A DNA stretch of 64,000 nucleotides, taken from contig USJD01000001.1 of assembly GCA_900554835.1 (NCBI GenBank), positions 1-64,000 on the forward strand, in the 5' to 3' direction. The translations under genes and the position numbers were made by a program. The notes under the pieces are model-generated. The model was not told the origin of the DNA. It did not search any database and saw only the letters and a program-made list of their open reading frames with translations. Positions 57,706 through 64,000 of this stretch are shown piece after piece. The stretch comes from an uncultured Prevotella sp. Its GTDB lineage: Bacteria; Bacteroidota; Bacteroidia; Bacteroidales; Bacteroidaceae. The number at the start of each line of letters is the position of its first letter. The first letter of the stretch is position 1.

Positions 57706-58677
57706 TTAAACACATACCCTATTCTGTATAAGCTCATAAAACTTATCAAATATTATATTGCCATCGAGAACTTTCTCAAATCTCTTCTCTTCAAAAGTAG
57801 GGCTGTTTCTCTTAGGGGCAGTATGCCATGCATAATCCGACATGGCATTGATAACTCCATATGCAGTATCCCTATACTGAGCAATATCAGGCATTGCATA
57901 ACAAATATAGAACCCGTCCTTCATAGACTGTACATTTGCCTTTTTACGATCCGAATCATTCTCGTCAATAGGGAACAATTCATTGAGAATTGCATCAAGT
58001 TGCTCTCTAGAAATAGGCGTATTTGCCAATCTATCTGCTTCTTCTTCAAGAGCACTCATATATTTATTTGCCATCCCCAGACAATATTTTGCTTCCACAA
58101 GTTTCTCATCCAAATTGCCTATGTGTTTTGTACTCCAAGAACGTCTTGCACCGCTCAAAGCAAGTGACAAAGTGTTATTGCACACTACTCGAATTGCTGT
58201 GGTTACGACTTTGATTGCACCAGTTCCGTCATGAGCATTAGTAAAGCACATATACGGCTCAACCTCATCTCCAAGAATCTTGGTCTCGGGCATTCTAGCC
58301 AGAAGCCAAACTCTCTTGCCTCCATTCAGAGAACCAGCAGTTTCATATCTGACAATGCCATTCTCCGTTTCCCCCACAATATTATCTGTGAATGAGAATG
58401 CTTCATTATTCTGCACAATCTTATATCTGTCACTTACAATACCAAGAACAGACTTATCATCACTTCGGACATTTGCTTTGTAGTTCTTTATCTCTGTTCC
58501 GTCCTCCATGAAGACAGGAGTCTGCTCGACATTCCAATCAAGACCTGCGGCAATAAGTGCTTCTTTACTGTTCGGTGCTTCCTGAATTATCCTACAACGG
58601 TCTGCAGTTTCTGCGTAATGCCAAGGCTTAAGTCTAACGCTGAACATGCTGTCATTTGCTTCAATACAATGTGCCAT
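57706..58677 (-). CDS. DUF932 phage/plasmid-like protein
   Basis: 323 residues with WNVEQTPVFMEDG, VSDRYKIVQNNEAFSFTDNI, CFTNAHDGTGAIKVVTTAIRVVCNNTL and RRSWSTKHIGN, the hallmark of DUF932/TIGR03299 proteins in phages and plasmids. Function not established. Confidence 0.92.
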   Translation of the reverse strand: MAHCIEANDSMFSVRLKPWHYAETADRCRIIQEAPNSKEALIAAGLDWNVEQTPVFMEDGTEIKNYKANVRSDDKSVLGIVSDRYKIVQNNEAFSFTDNIVGETENGIVRYETAGSLNGGKRVWLLARMPETKILGDEVEPYMCFTNAHDGTGAIKVVTTAIRVVCNNTLSLALSGARRSWSTKHIGNLDEKLVEAKYCLGMANKYMSALEEEADRLANTPISREQLDAILNELFPIDENDSDRKKANVQSMKDGFYICYAMPDIAQYRDTAYGVINAMSDYAWHTAPKRNSPTFEEKRFEKVLDGNIIFDKFYELIQNRVCV

Positions 58678-58691
58678 ACTTTTAATCTCCT

Positions 58692-58910
58692 TTAATTAAT
58701 TTCTATTATTTTAAATACGTCTCCATTTCGCAACATGGCTGCAAAGATATATGCATACTTTTGGGTTCGCATATTCAATGCTAAATATCCTGTGCCACAA
58801 TCATTCTTGTAAATATGGATTATATCACCTGCTTTACTCAAATTTGTGTCAACCAACATTTCCCCGGCTATATAATTGAATCTTCTTGGGATTACATTAC
58901 TTTTCGCCAT
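58692..58910 (-). CDS. Hypothetical protein, 72 aa
   Basis: Beta-rich small protein with IHIYKNDCGTGYLALNMRTQKYAYIF. Unknown. Confidence 0.66.
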   Translation of the reverse strand: MAKSNVIPRRFNYIAGEMLVDTNLSKAGDIIHIYKNDCGTGYLALNMRTQKYAYIFAAMLRNGDVFKIIEIN

Positions 58911-59064
58911 AATATCTTTTACCTTTCCCTAGTTCTACAATGCCATCTTCTGCCCATGCAATGAAGACTCCGAAGGAATCATATGTGAATTTGATTCCAT
59001 TCTCTTTACAAAAGGCTTCTTTATCATGCCTTCTTAATTCTTTTTCAAGTTCTACTTTGTTCAA
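58897..59064 (-). CDS. Small protein, 55 aa (TTG start)
   Basis: TTG 59064 overlaps the upstream stop; GGAGGTGAGA lies ahead. Peptide NKVELEKELRRHDKEAFCKENGIKF.. looks coding. Start uncertain. Confidence 0.52.
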   Translation of the reverse strand: MNKVELEKELRRHDKEAFCKENGIKFTYDSFGVFIAWAEDGIVELGKGKRYYGEK

Positions 59065-59498
59065 TGCGGTCTCACCTCCGATGCTGGTTCCATTCTTGCA
59101 AGAAGATTAAGTACCTCTTCCTTTGACATCCAGAAATGTTCCTGCGAAATATAAATGCCATCTTCAACTACACAATTGAAGCGATCATCCCATTCAATAA
59201 AGTGTATATGCTGATTGAAAGCGTTCTCCTGAAAAAGATACTTAGTAAATTTATCTGTCACCTCATTTCTGGTGAGCCAACCATATTTCCTTGTTCCATT
59301 TTGGAGCTCGAAAGCCACAAACATTTCTTTTGCCTTGTCTTGCGGGACGTTACGAAACTGTCGCCAAATAGTTCTTCCATCCTTTGTCTTTCTATTTGTG
59401 GGAACACTAAAGATGTGCTCCCTTATTCCTCCTAATTCTTCTGCTTCAATCCATGGAAAGTCTCTTAGATTCCCTTTGCTATCGTGATAAATGTCCAT
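59061..59498 (-). CDS. Hypothetical protein, 145 aa
   Basis: Contains QHIHFIEWDDRFNCVVEDGIYISQEHFWMSKEEVLNLL. Beta core with helical end; unknown. Confidence 0.7.
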   Translation of the reverse strand: MDIYHDSKGNLRDFPWIEAEELGGIREHIFSVPTNRKTKDGRTIWRQFRNVPQDKAKEMFVAFELQNGTRKYGWLTRNEVTDKFTKYLFQENAFNQHIHFIEWDDRFNCVVEDGIYISQEHFWMSKEEVLNLLARMEPASEVRPH

Positions 59499-59500
59499 AT

Positions 59501-59749
59501 TTACACGCTCCTCATTGATAATATTTGCATTGCCTCAGCTTCTTCTTTGGTACAATTATAAAGCTGATTCATATATTCACAGGTCTCTTCTGCCATTTCC
59601 TTTGTCGGATATGACTGATAAGGATAATAACCAGTCTCTCCCTTAGCCAGTATTATTACCTGCGTTTTATCACTGGGCAACAGAACTGCAGCACGTTCAG
59701 GCAGTTCATCAGGATGATTAAGGGCATACATAAGTTTCTCTTTATTCAT
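59501..59749 (-). CDS. Hypothetical protein, 82 aa
   Basis: ALNHPDELPERAAVLLPSDKTQVIILAKGETGYYP pattern, beta hairpin plus helices. Unknown. Confidence 0.68.
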   Translation of the reverse strand: MNKEKLMYALNHPDELPERAAVLLPSDKTQVIILAKGETGYYPYQSYPTKEMAEETCEYMNQLYNCTKEEAEAMQILSMRSV

Positions 59750-59985
59750 TTTGATACACTCCTTTTATTAATTGCCTCAATGTAATCCATATATCGTTTT
59801 CCACCATAGCCAGATAATATACGTCGTTTATCATACGCCGCCGCTTCCTTAAACAACTTCAAGTTTGATCCACATCCTTTGGCATATTTATCAATTCCGG
59901 CCCCGCCAATAGGCTCATCTTTGTAATAAAGCATATAACCTCTGGTATTACATTCATAATGAATATCATTTGCATTAATATCCAT
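59746..59985 (-). CDS. Hypothetical protein, 79 aa
   Basis: Starts MDINANDIHYECNTRGYMLYYKDEPIGGAG, a form I associate with small conserved phage proteins. Unknown. Confidence 0.68.
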   Translation of the reverse strand: MDINANDIHYECNTRGYMLYYKDEPIGGAGIDKYAKGCGSNLKLFKEAAAYDKRRILSGYGGKRYMDYIEAINKRSVSK

Positions 59986-59986
59986 T

Positions 59987-60397
59987 TTAGAACGTCCTCA
60001 ACACGCCGCCACCAATGCTCTTCCATTGGATCTCGCCAAACTCACTACAATCAAGCATATCGTAATTCACTACATAGACACAAGCATAGCCCTCATCAAT
60101 GTCAGTATGATCCATGAACCATTCAGACTGATAGTCACTTACATAGAAGATGTTATCCATTTTCCCTATATTTGTGTAGCTACGCACGACAAGATACACA
60201 AGAGCATTGTACTTCTGCTCAAAGTCCTGCACCATTTTCTTCTCTTCATCGTTAAGCCAGAACAAACCTCCAAGCGGCGGTTCGCTTACCATGATTACAT
60301 CTTCTTCGGCAAACTGCTTGATTGCATCCGAGATAATACCCATTGCCTTCATTCGCTTGATTGCTTCTGCCTTTTTGATTTCTCTTGATACGTTCAT
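59987..60397 (-). CDS. Hypothetical protein, 136 aa
   Basis: MKAMGIISDAIKQFAEEDVIMVSEPPLGGLFWLNDEEKKMVQ.. is a pattern seen in many Firmicutes phages. Function unknown. Confidence 0.75.
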   Translation of the reverse strand: MNVSREIKKAEAIKRMKAMGIISDAIKQFAEEDVIMVSEPPLGGLFWLNDEEKKMVQDFEQKYNALVYLVVRSYTNIGKMDNIFYVSDYQSEWFMDHTDIDEGYACVYVVNYDMLDCSEFGEIQWKSIGGGVLRTF

Positions 60398-60400
60398 AAT

Positions 60401-60754
60401 TTATTCCTCCTTAATTTCTTTTACATTGAAACCGTCATGACAATATTCATATTCGTCAGTAAGCCAATCTGCAATCTCGTCAAGTAAATCGTCATCATTG
60501 ATGTCGTTATATCCAACAAAAATGTGTTCTACTTTCTTGGGAAGATTAACTTTTTCTCCGTCTGTGTCCCACTTAATGTCATAAATGAGAACCTTAATTT
60601 GGCTTTCCATATTCTCAAAACTTGCAACTTCTTCGTATGCCTTTTGAATTGGACACCATTCACAAGTATCTCCAGTACAATGTCCAAGGTTTATTTCATT
60701 TCGGCAATACTTTCCAAACAAAGTCTTGAACGCTCTCATTTCATCATTAGTCAT
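60401..60754 (-). CDS. Cys-containing acidic protein, 117 aa
   Basis: CRNEINLGHCTGDTCEWC supplies four Cys near the N-terminus, then an alpha/beta acidic part. Unknown. Confidence 0.7.
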   Translation of the reverse strand: MTNDEMRAFKTLFGKYCRNEINLGHCTGDTCEWCPIQKAYEEVASFENMESQIKVLIYDIKWDTDGEKVNLPKKVEHIFVGYNDINDDDLLDEIADWLTDEYEYCHDGFNVKEIKEE

Positions 60755-60826
60755 TTTACTTTTCCTCCTTATTCGTGGTTAAATCCACATCTTGATGCAT
60801 GATAAGCTCATGCACCAAATCTAGAT

Positions 60827-61027
60827 TTAAATGAAATCCCTTATTGACATCCCCGGAGCATCCCAAGGATTGCTTGGGGAATAGTCTCCATTTTCAGATG
60901 AGGGAATATATTCATCTTCGTCTTCATCTACGCCCAGACCACAACACACTCTGCAATCTTCTGCATACATTGCATCGAAGGGGCACATTCCGTCATCTCC
61001 GTCACATGGAGTAATTCTTTTTCTCAT
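60827..61027 (-). CDS. Small Cys-rich acidic protein, 66 aa
   Basis: Start at MRKRITPCDGDDGMCPFD with GAGGAG ahead. Five Cys and a very acidic middle. Unknown. Confidence 0.66.
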   Translation of the reverse strand: MRKRITPCDGDDGMCPFDAMYAEDCRVCCGLGVDEDEDEYIPSSENGDYSPSNPWDAPGMSIRDFI

Positions 61028-61028
61028 A

Positions 61029-61481
61029 TTACTTCTCCTCAACTTTCTTTTTCAGTTCCTCAAGTAACTCTTTCATATCCACTTCATTAAAATAAGATTT
61101 TGACTGCCATTCCTCTTTACATCCCTTACTCAGATTCTTATAGTAAACTTTTCTTGCCTGTTTAAGGATTTCTTTTACTTCCATCTCTGACCTATCCCTT
61201 GAATACCTGATATATCTGTGTTTGAGCCAGAGCGTTTCAAGCTTATACGCTTTAAGCACTGCTTCATCATTAATGCAGACTTCGGTTATACAGACATTGA
61301 AATCTGAATATAATTCTCTTTTCGAAACCGTAAAGTCAACACCCTTAAAAGTGAATGTTAACGGCTGACTAAACTGATATAAATTTTCAATTATATTTTT
61401 TCGCGGGATTTCCTCAGAAAGCCAAACCAGAAATATGGAAAAAGCAACTATTGATATACTCCCGATGATTATAAAAAGCAT
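61029..61481 (-). CDS. Membrane-anchored protein, 150 aa
   Basis: One N-terminal membrane helix (IIGSISIVAFSIFLVWL, residues 4-20) and a basic soluble domain of about 125 residues. Unknown function. Confidence 0.7.
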   Translation of the reverse strand: MLFIIIGSISIVAFSIFLVWLSEEIPRKNIIENLYQFSQPLTFTFKGVDFTVSKRELYSDFNVCITEVCINDEAVLKAYKLETLWLKHRYIRYSRDRSEMEVKEILKQARKVYYKNLSKGCKEEWQSKSYFNEVDMKELLEELKKKVEEK

Positions 61482-61504
61482 ATTTCTCCTTTCATTATTT
61501 CACT

Positions 61505-61624
61505 TTAATTTTGTGTTGTCAACTCCATATCTCTTTCAGCTTCGAAATATGTGTCAGCACTGCCGCAGAAATTTCCGTTATCATCAAGGATAACGTAGTG
61601 TCCATGATAAGGAATTATTTTCAT
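61505..61624 (-). CDS. Small protein, 39 aa, ending in the leader motif
   Basis: MKIIPYHGHYVILDDNGNFCGSADTYFEAERDM.. ends Thr-Thr-Gln-Asn-stop, encoded by ACAACACAAAATTAA, the conserved leader motif. Starts behind the upstream stop. Confidence 0.62.
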   Translation of the reverse strand: MKIIPYHGHYVILDDNGNFCGSADTYFEAERDMELTTQN

Positions 61625-61625
61625 T

Positions 61626-61820
61626 TTACAGCTCCCATGTACCAACCTGATTACCATTGTAATCCATGCAAACTCCCTCAGTTCTACCTGCCTTGATATG
61701 ATTGCAAATAGATGAGAAGATGTCTTTCAATTCTCTTGCTGTGGCATAATTGTCCATGCTTTCATCATACCCATATGGGGCATGAAAAGCTGCGTTGCCA
61801 GTGTTAATTTCTATTTTCAT
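61626..61820 (-). CDS. Conserved small phage protein, 64 aa
   Basis: MKIEINTGNAAFH..ATARELKDIFSSI..G..EGVCMDYNGNQVG is a pattern common in phage genomes. Unknown function. Confidence 0.75.
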   Translation of the reverse strand: MKIEINTGNAAFHAPYGYDESMDNYATARELKDIFSSICNHIKAGRTEGVCMDYNGNQVGTWEL

Positions 61821-62016
61821 TATGTTTCCTCACTTTCACTTTAATAGGTTTGTTCTCAAGGATGTCGGCTACTTCATTGAAGAATTTCTGTTTTGCCAGA
61901 TATATATCAGAGACACTACAAATTACTCCAGAAGATGGGCATTCCTCACAAGGACGGCAACACCCTTTCTCGTCGAAATACTGACGAATTATTGCCGCTC
62001 TTTCCTTATTCGTCAA
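61804..62016 (-). CDS. Cys-containing protein, 70 aa (TTG start)
   Basis: TTG 62016 behind GGAGGTGAAGGAAA; CCRPCEECPSSGVIC suggests a zinc site. Basic end. Unknown. Confidence 0.63.
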   Translation of the reverse strand: MTNKERAAIIRQYFDEKGCCRPCEECPSSGVICSVSDIYLAKQKFFNEVADILENKPIKVKVRKHNENRN

Positions 62017-62185
62017 TTTCCTTCACCTCCACAATTTGTATCATGTCCCCTATATTAGGGAAAAGCTGCTTTATTTTCTTGATTGCAAGGGTTTCTGCTT
62101 TGCGTTCTGTATTGGCTCGAACATAAATAGGTTCTATGTGATCGGCACTCCAGAAACATTTTACTTTAACAAGCCAGTTTTTCAT
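62006..62185 (-). CDS. Small protein, 59 aa
   Basis: ATG 62185 with GAGAGGGTAA ahead; NWLVKVKCFWSADHIEPIYVRANTERKAETLAIKKIKQ. Overlaps the next gene. Unknown. Confidence 0.65.
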   Translation of the reverse strand: MKNWLVKVKCFWSADHIEPIYVRANTERKAETLAIKKIKQLFPNIGDMIQIVEVKEIDE

Positions 62186-62193
62186 TTACCCTC

Positions 62194-62388
62194 TCACTTT
62201 CTATTGCGCTGTTTGCTTTTCTTTGCCTGCTTTCGCTTATTTCGCTTGAGCTGCTTGTGATTTTTCTTGGGCTTCTCTCTGTCGGAAGCTCGGACATGCC
62301 CATGTCCCTCACCTGTGATAAGGTTCGGTTTGGGAATGGGAGGGAACATAAGTGCGCCCAACTCCCATTCGTCATAATAATCGAACAT
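62194..62388 (-). CDS. Basic-tail protein, 64 aa
   Basis: The last 30 residues are almost all Lys, Arg, Gln and Asn, so it probably binds nucleic acid. AAGGAGATAGTTAAGA before ATG. Unknown. Confidence 0.65.
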   Translation of the reverse strand: MFDYYDEWELGALMFPPIPKPNLITGEGHGHVRASDREKPKKNHKQLKRNKRKQAKKSKQRNRK

Positions 62389-62395
62389 TTCTTAA

Positions 62396-62581
62396 CTATC
62401 TCCTTTGTGCCATAGGGCATCCAAAACATGTGACGCAATTCATCAAATCCCTAACGTGCATATTTCCAATGACTTCATCATTCGAAGCATCTTCATCACT
62501 TATCTGATGACCACATTCCTCCATGCTAGACTTTTCGCTTTCTTCATAGATTTTGCCAGAGAACAAACCAAGATATTTCAT
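62396..62581 (-). CDS. Small Cys protein, 61 aa
   Basis: Acidic with CVTCFGC near the end. Unknown; weakly supported beyond gene packing. Confidence 0.6.
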   Translation of the reverse strand: MKYLGLFSGKIYEESEKSSMEECGHQISDEDASNDEVIGNMHVRDLMNCVTCFGCPMAQRR

Positions 62582-62586
62582 TTGCC

Positions 62587-63072
62587 TTACCCTATCACCT
62601 GCAGATTAGGCATGATTGCAAGGATGCTCTGAATCTGTGCATCTATCTTTTCTGCTCGTTCATTTGCCTGTTTTACATATTCTTGTTTTGCTTCTCTGTC
62701 TGCTTCAACGAGCTTCAGAACCTCATATACTATACGACTCATTTTTTCTCGACTAATGCTTTCGTCTGCTGTTTTCTTGAGTTCTATAATATACTTAGAA
62801 ATGTCATTTGCCTTGTAGCCCATTTCTGCAATGTAGCAGAACTTAAGACCATTCTTTTTTCTCCCTCGGCCAACACCACCACCAACAGTTTTATATTTCC
62901 CAGCAAGATGCCCTATAAGGGAATTATAATTAAGGTTGTAATAATTTGCTGCTTCCTTTGCAGACTTGAATACTTCGCCAGTGATAATGCACAGAACTGC
63001 TTTGCCTTTATGCACCTGCATATTGTCGGGCATGATGTCGAACTTCGCACGGTTAACAATGACGTTTTTCAT
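62587..63072 (-). CDS. Protein with NUMOD-like helix-turn-helix and coiled coil
   Basis: VFKSAKEAANYYNLNYNSLIGHLAGK near 33-58 is a NUMOD1-like DNA-binding motif usually found in homing endonucleases, but no nuclease domain follows. Residues 105-150 form a coiled coil. May be a regulator or a nuclease-less homing remnant. Confidence 0.72.
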   Translation of the reverse strand: MKNVIVNRAKFDIMPDNMQVHKGKAVLCIITGEVFKSAKEAANYYNLNYNSLIGHLAGKYKTVGGGVGRGRKKNGLKFCYIAEMGYKANDISKYIIELKKTADESISREKMSRIVYEVLKLVEADREAKQEYVKQANERAEKIDAQIQSILAIMPNLQVIG

Positions 63073-63093
63073 AGATTTAATTCCCTTTCTGCC

Positions 63094-63216
63094 TTATGGC
63101 TTTGATTCTTCTTCAATTTTTTGTTGTAGGATATCTAACGCAATTTCCATTGCTTCACGATATTCATGGGGTAGCTGGGATAGTGCTTCGCAGAGTTTGA
63201 AATAGGCTTCTTTAGT
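63094..63216 (-). CDS. Open frame without a clear start codon
   Basis: EAYFKLCEALSQLPHEYREAMEIALDILQQKIEEESKP reads like a real small phage protein and continues the upstream gene in the +1 frame, but has no ATG/GTG/TTG before an internal ATG. Either a frameshift, a sequence change or a non-standard start. Confidence 0.4.
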   Translation of the reverse strand, partial: TKEAYFKLCEALSQLPHEYREAMEIALDILQQKIEEESKP

Positions 63217-63409
63217 TGTCGTTGAACATTACCTCGCTTTCATATACGAAACCTCGGTCTCCCGTTTCCGTATCATAGAGTTCGCAATTAAATCCCTTCA
63301 TGCATTGTTCATGCACAAAATCCTGTACCTCATAGAAGTTATCTGTTTCCAGACTATCCATGAGACCAGCAAAGTTTGTGCATAAATATGCACTCGCTTT
63401 ATATCGCAT
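63212..63409 (-). CDS. Hypothetical protein, 65 aa
   Basis: Small alpha/beta protein (SLETDNFYEVQDFVHEQCMKGFNCELYD). Overlaps its neighbours. Unknown. Confidence 0.65.
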   Translation of the reverse strand: MRYKASAYLCTNFAGLMDSLETDNFYEVQDFVHEQCMKGFNCELYDTETGDRGFVYESEVMFNDN

Positions 63410-63581
63410 ATACTTTTCTCCCTTCCAGCACTCCTGCCATTTCTATTTTGTGATATTTGATGAGCAAATCCATTGCCTTGACACCTATCAGGTCAATGAT
63501 AGCGTCAGCATAAACACCATTTCCTTTGGGATATCGGGCAATGAGCTTGGCATATGCCTCATTTGCTTTCTGTTCTTCCAT
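63399..63581 (-). CDS. Helical protein, 60 aa
   Basis: Helical, ending VLEGRKVYAI. AGGAGGTAATATAA before ATG. Unknown. Confidence 0.66.
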   Translation of the reverse strand: MEEQKANEAYAKLIARYPKGNGVYADAIIDLIGVKAMDLLIKYHKIEMAGVLEGRKVYAI

Positions 63582-63599
63582 TTATATTACCTCCTTTTT

Positions 63600-63648
63600 T
63601 ATTAAGCCCATAAGCAAACCCTCAAAGTTTCCCTTGAGGGCTTAATAT
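63600..63648 (-). terminator. Hairpin after the lipoprotein gene
   Basis: TATTAAGCCC/GGGCTTAATA encloses TCAA..TTTGA; it is followed by AAAAAAGG, so a terminator role is uncertain. Confidence 0.4.
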
Positions 63649-63652
63649 AGGT

Positions 63653-64000
63653 TTAACTATAATATATGTCTGTGATATCCCTTCCGTTATGTGTGATATA
63701 CAGGGGAATATCATAGCTGATATCGCTTGCAAAGATAATTACATTATCAATTCCTGCCTTGTCCAATGTTATGCTTAAGGTATCAACTGCATCGCACAGC
63801 TCAACAAATTCTGAACTTCCGTATCCCATTGTTGCACCGTCGAAAGTGAAAAGGACATAATACATCCCTTCATCATAATCTGTTTCCAGCACTAAGTCAC
63901 CAAGATTTTCATAAATAATCTGGTCTGCTATCTGGATTTTCTCTTCTGTGGTATAGGTTTCGCTTTCGCTTCCACAAGCACACATAAACAGGGCACACAG
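63653..64000 (-). CDS. Probable lipoprotein, N-terminus beyond the window
   Basis: The frame stays open to the right edge and reads ..LCALFMCACGSESET.., which looks like the end of a signal peptide with a lipobox Cys. The exported part of about 100 residues is acidic alpha/beta. The internal ATG at 63985 is therefore not the true start. Unknown function; surface lipoproteins in phages often act in exclusion. Confidence 0.65.
   Translation of the reverse strand: MCALFMCACGSESETYTTEEKIQIADQIIYENLGDLVLETDYDEGMYYVLFTFDGATMGYGSSEFVELCDAVDTLSITLDKAGIDNVIIFASDISYDIPLYITHNGRDITDIYYS

Noticed and set aside
62166..62438. 90-codon frame overlapping the basic-tail protein
   Set aside because: A shifted frame of the better supported gene at 62194-62388, without its own ribosome site.

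Overview
The window reads as the early/replication part of a large tailed-phage genome from a low-GC Gram-positive (Firmicutes, probably Clostridia/Lachnospiraceae-like) host. Reasons: almost every gene lies on the minus strand in tightly overlapping runs with strong AGGAGG-type ribosome sites; there is a phage replication set (C-family DNA polymerase, RecJ-like exonuclease, DnaG-like primase, DnaB-like helicase, RecA-fold ATPase, SSB-like protein), a phage-type tRNA cluster, four homing endonucleases, and dozens of very small early-type proteins, many with Cys pairs. No capsid, tail or terminase gene is visible, so host and lineage are inferences.

Layout (left to right; transcription mostly right to left). 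1-13.3 kb: small proteins plus nucleic-acid repair enzymes (Thg1-like, radical SAM, kinase-HD, RlaP-like nucleotidyltransferase, Rnl5-like RNA ligase, phosphoesterase, HD, deaminase). 13.3-14.5 kb: cysteine desulfurase. 14.5-21.6 kb: a tRNA cluster interrupted by an SPFH protein, a homing endonuclease and a split Ro60/TROVE-like (DUF2828-type) gene; several tRNAs carry 46-66 nt insertions in the anticodon arm, others lack an anticodon, and small stem-closed RNAs sharing an ACAGCA motif sit between them. 22-39 kb: replication genes mixed with small proteins. 39.9-41.8 kb: two tyrosine-recombinase-fold proteins. 42-50.4 kb: small proteins, Gp88-like protein, second phosphoesterase. 50.4-54.2 kb: a reverse transcriptase with six copies of an undescribed structured RNA unit in two triplets around two unknown proteins. 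54.2-64 kb: further small proteins, an HNH endonuclease, DUF932, and a partial lipoprotein at the right edge.

Two systems deserve most attention. First, the RNA island: tRNAs with short introns, tRNA-like and Y-RNA-like elements, a Ro-like gene apparently switched off by an inversion of about 0.8 kb, and a complete set of RNA end-healing and sealing enzymes nearby. Second, the reverse transcriptase locus: six tandem units of about 175 nt whose large hairpins keep the same four-helix shape and a UAUC apical loop while the helix sequences differ completely. A recurring leader motif (ACARTACAAAATTAA) follows many promoters (TTGACA, 16-17 bp, TATAAT-like) and also many stop codons, tying the region into one regulatory scheme. 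All identifications come from reading motifs by eye; no search was run.
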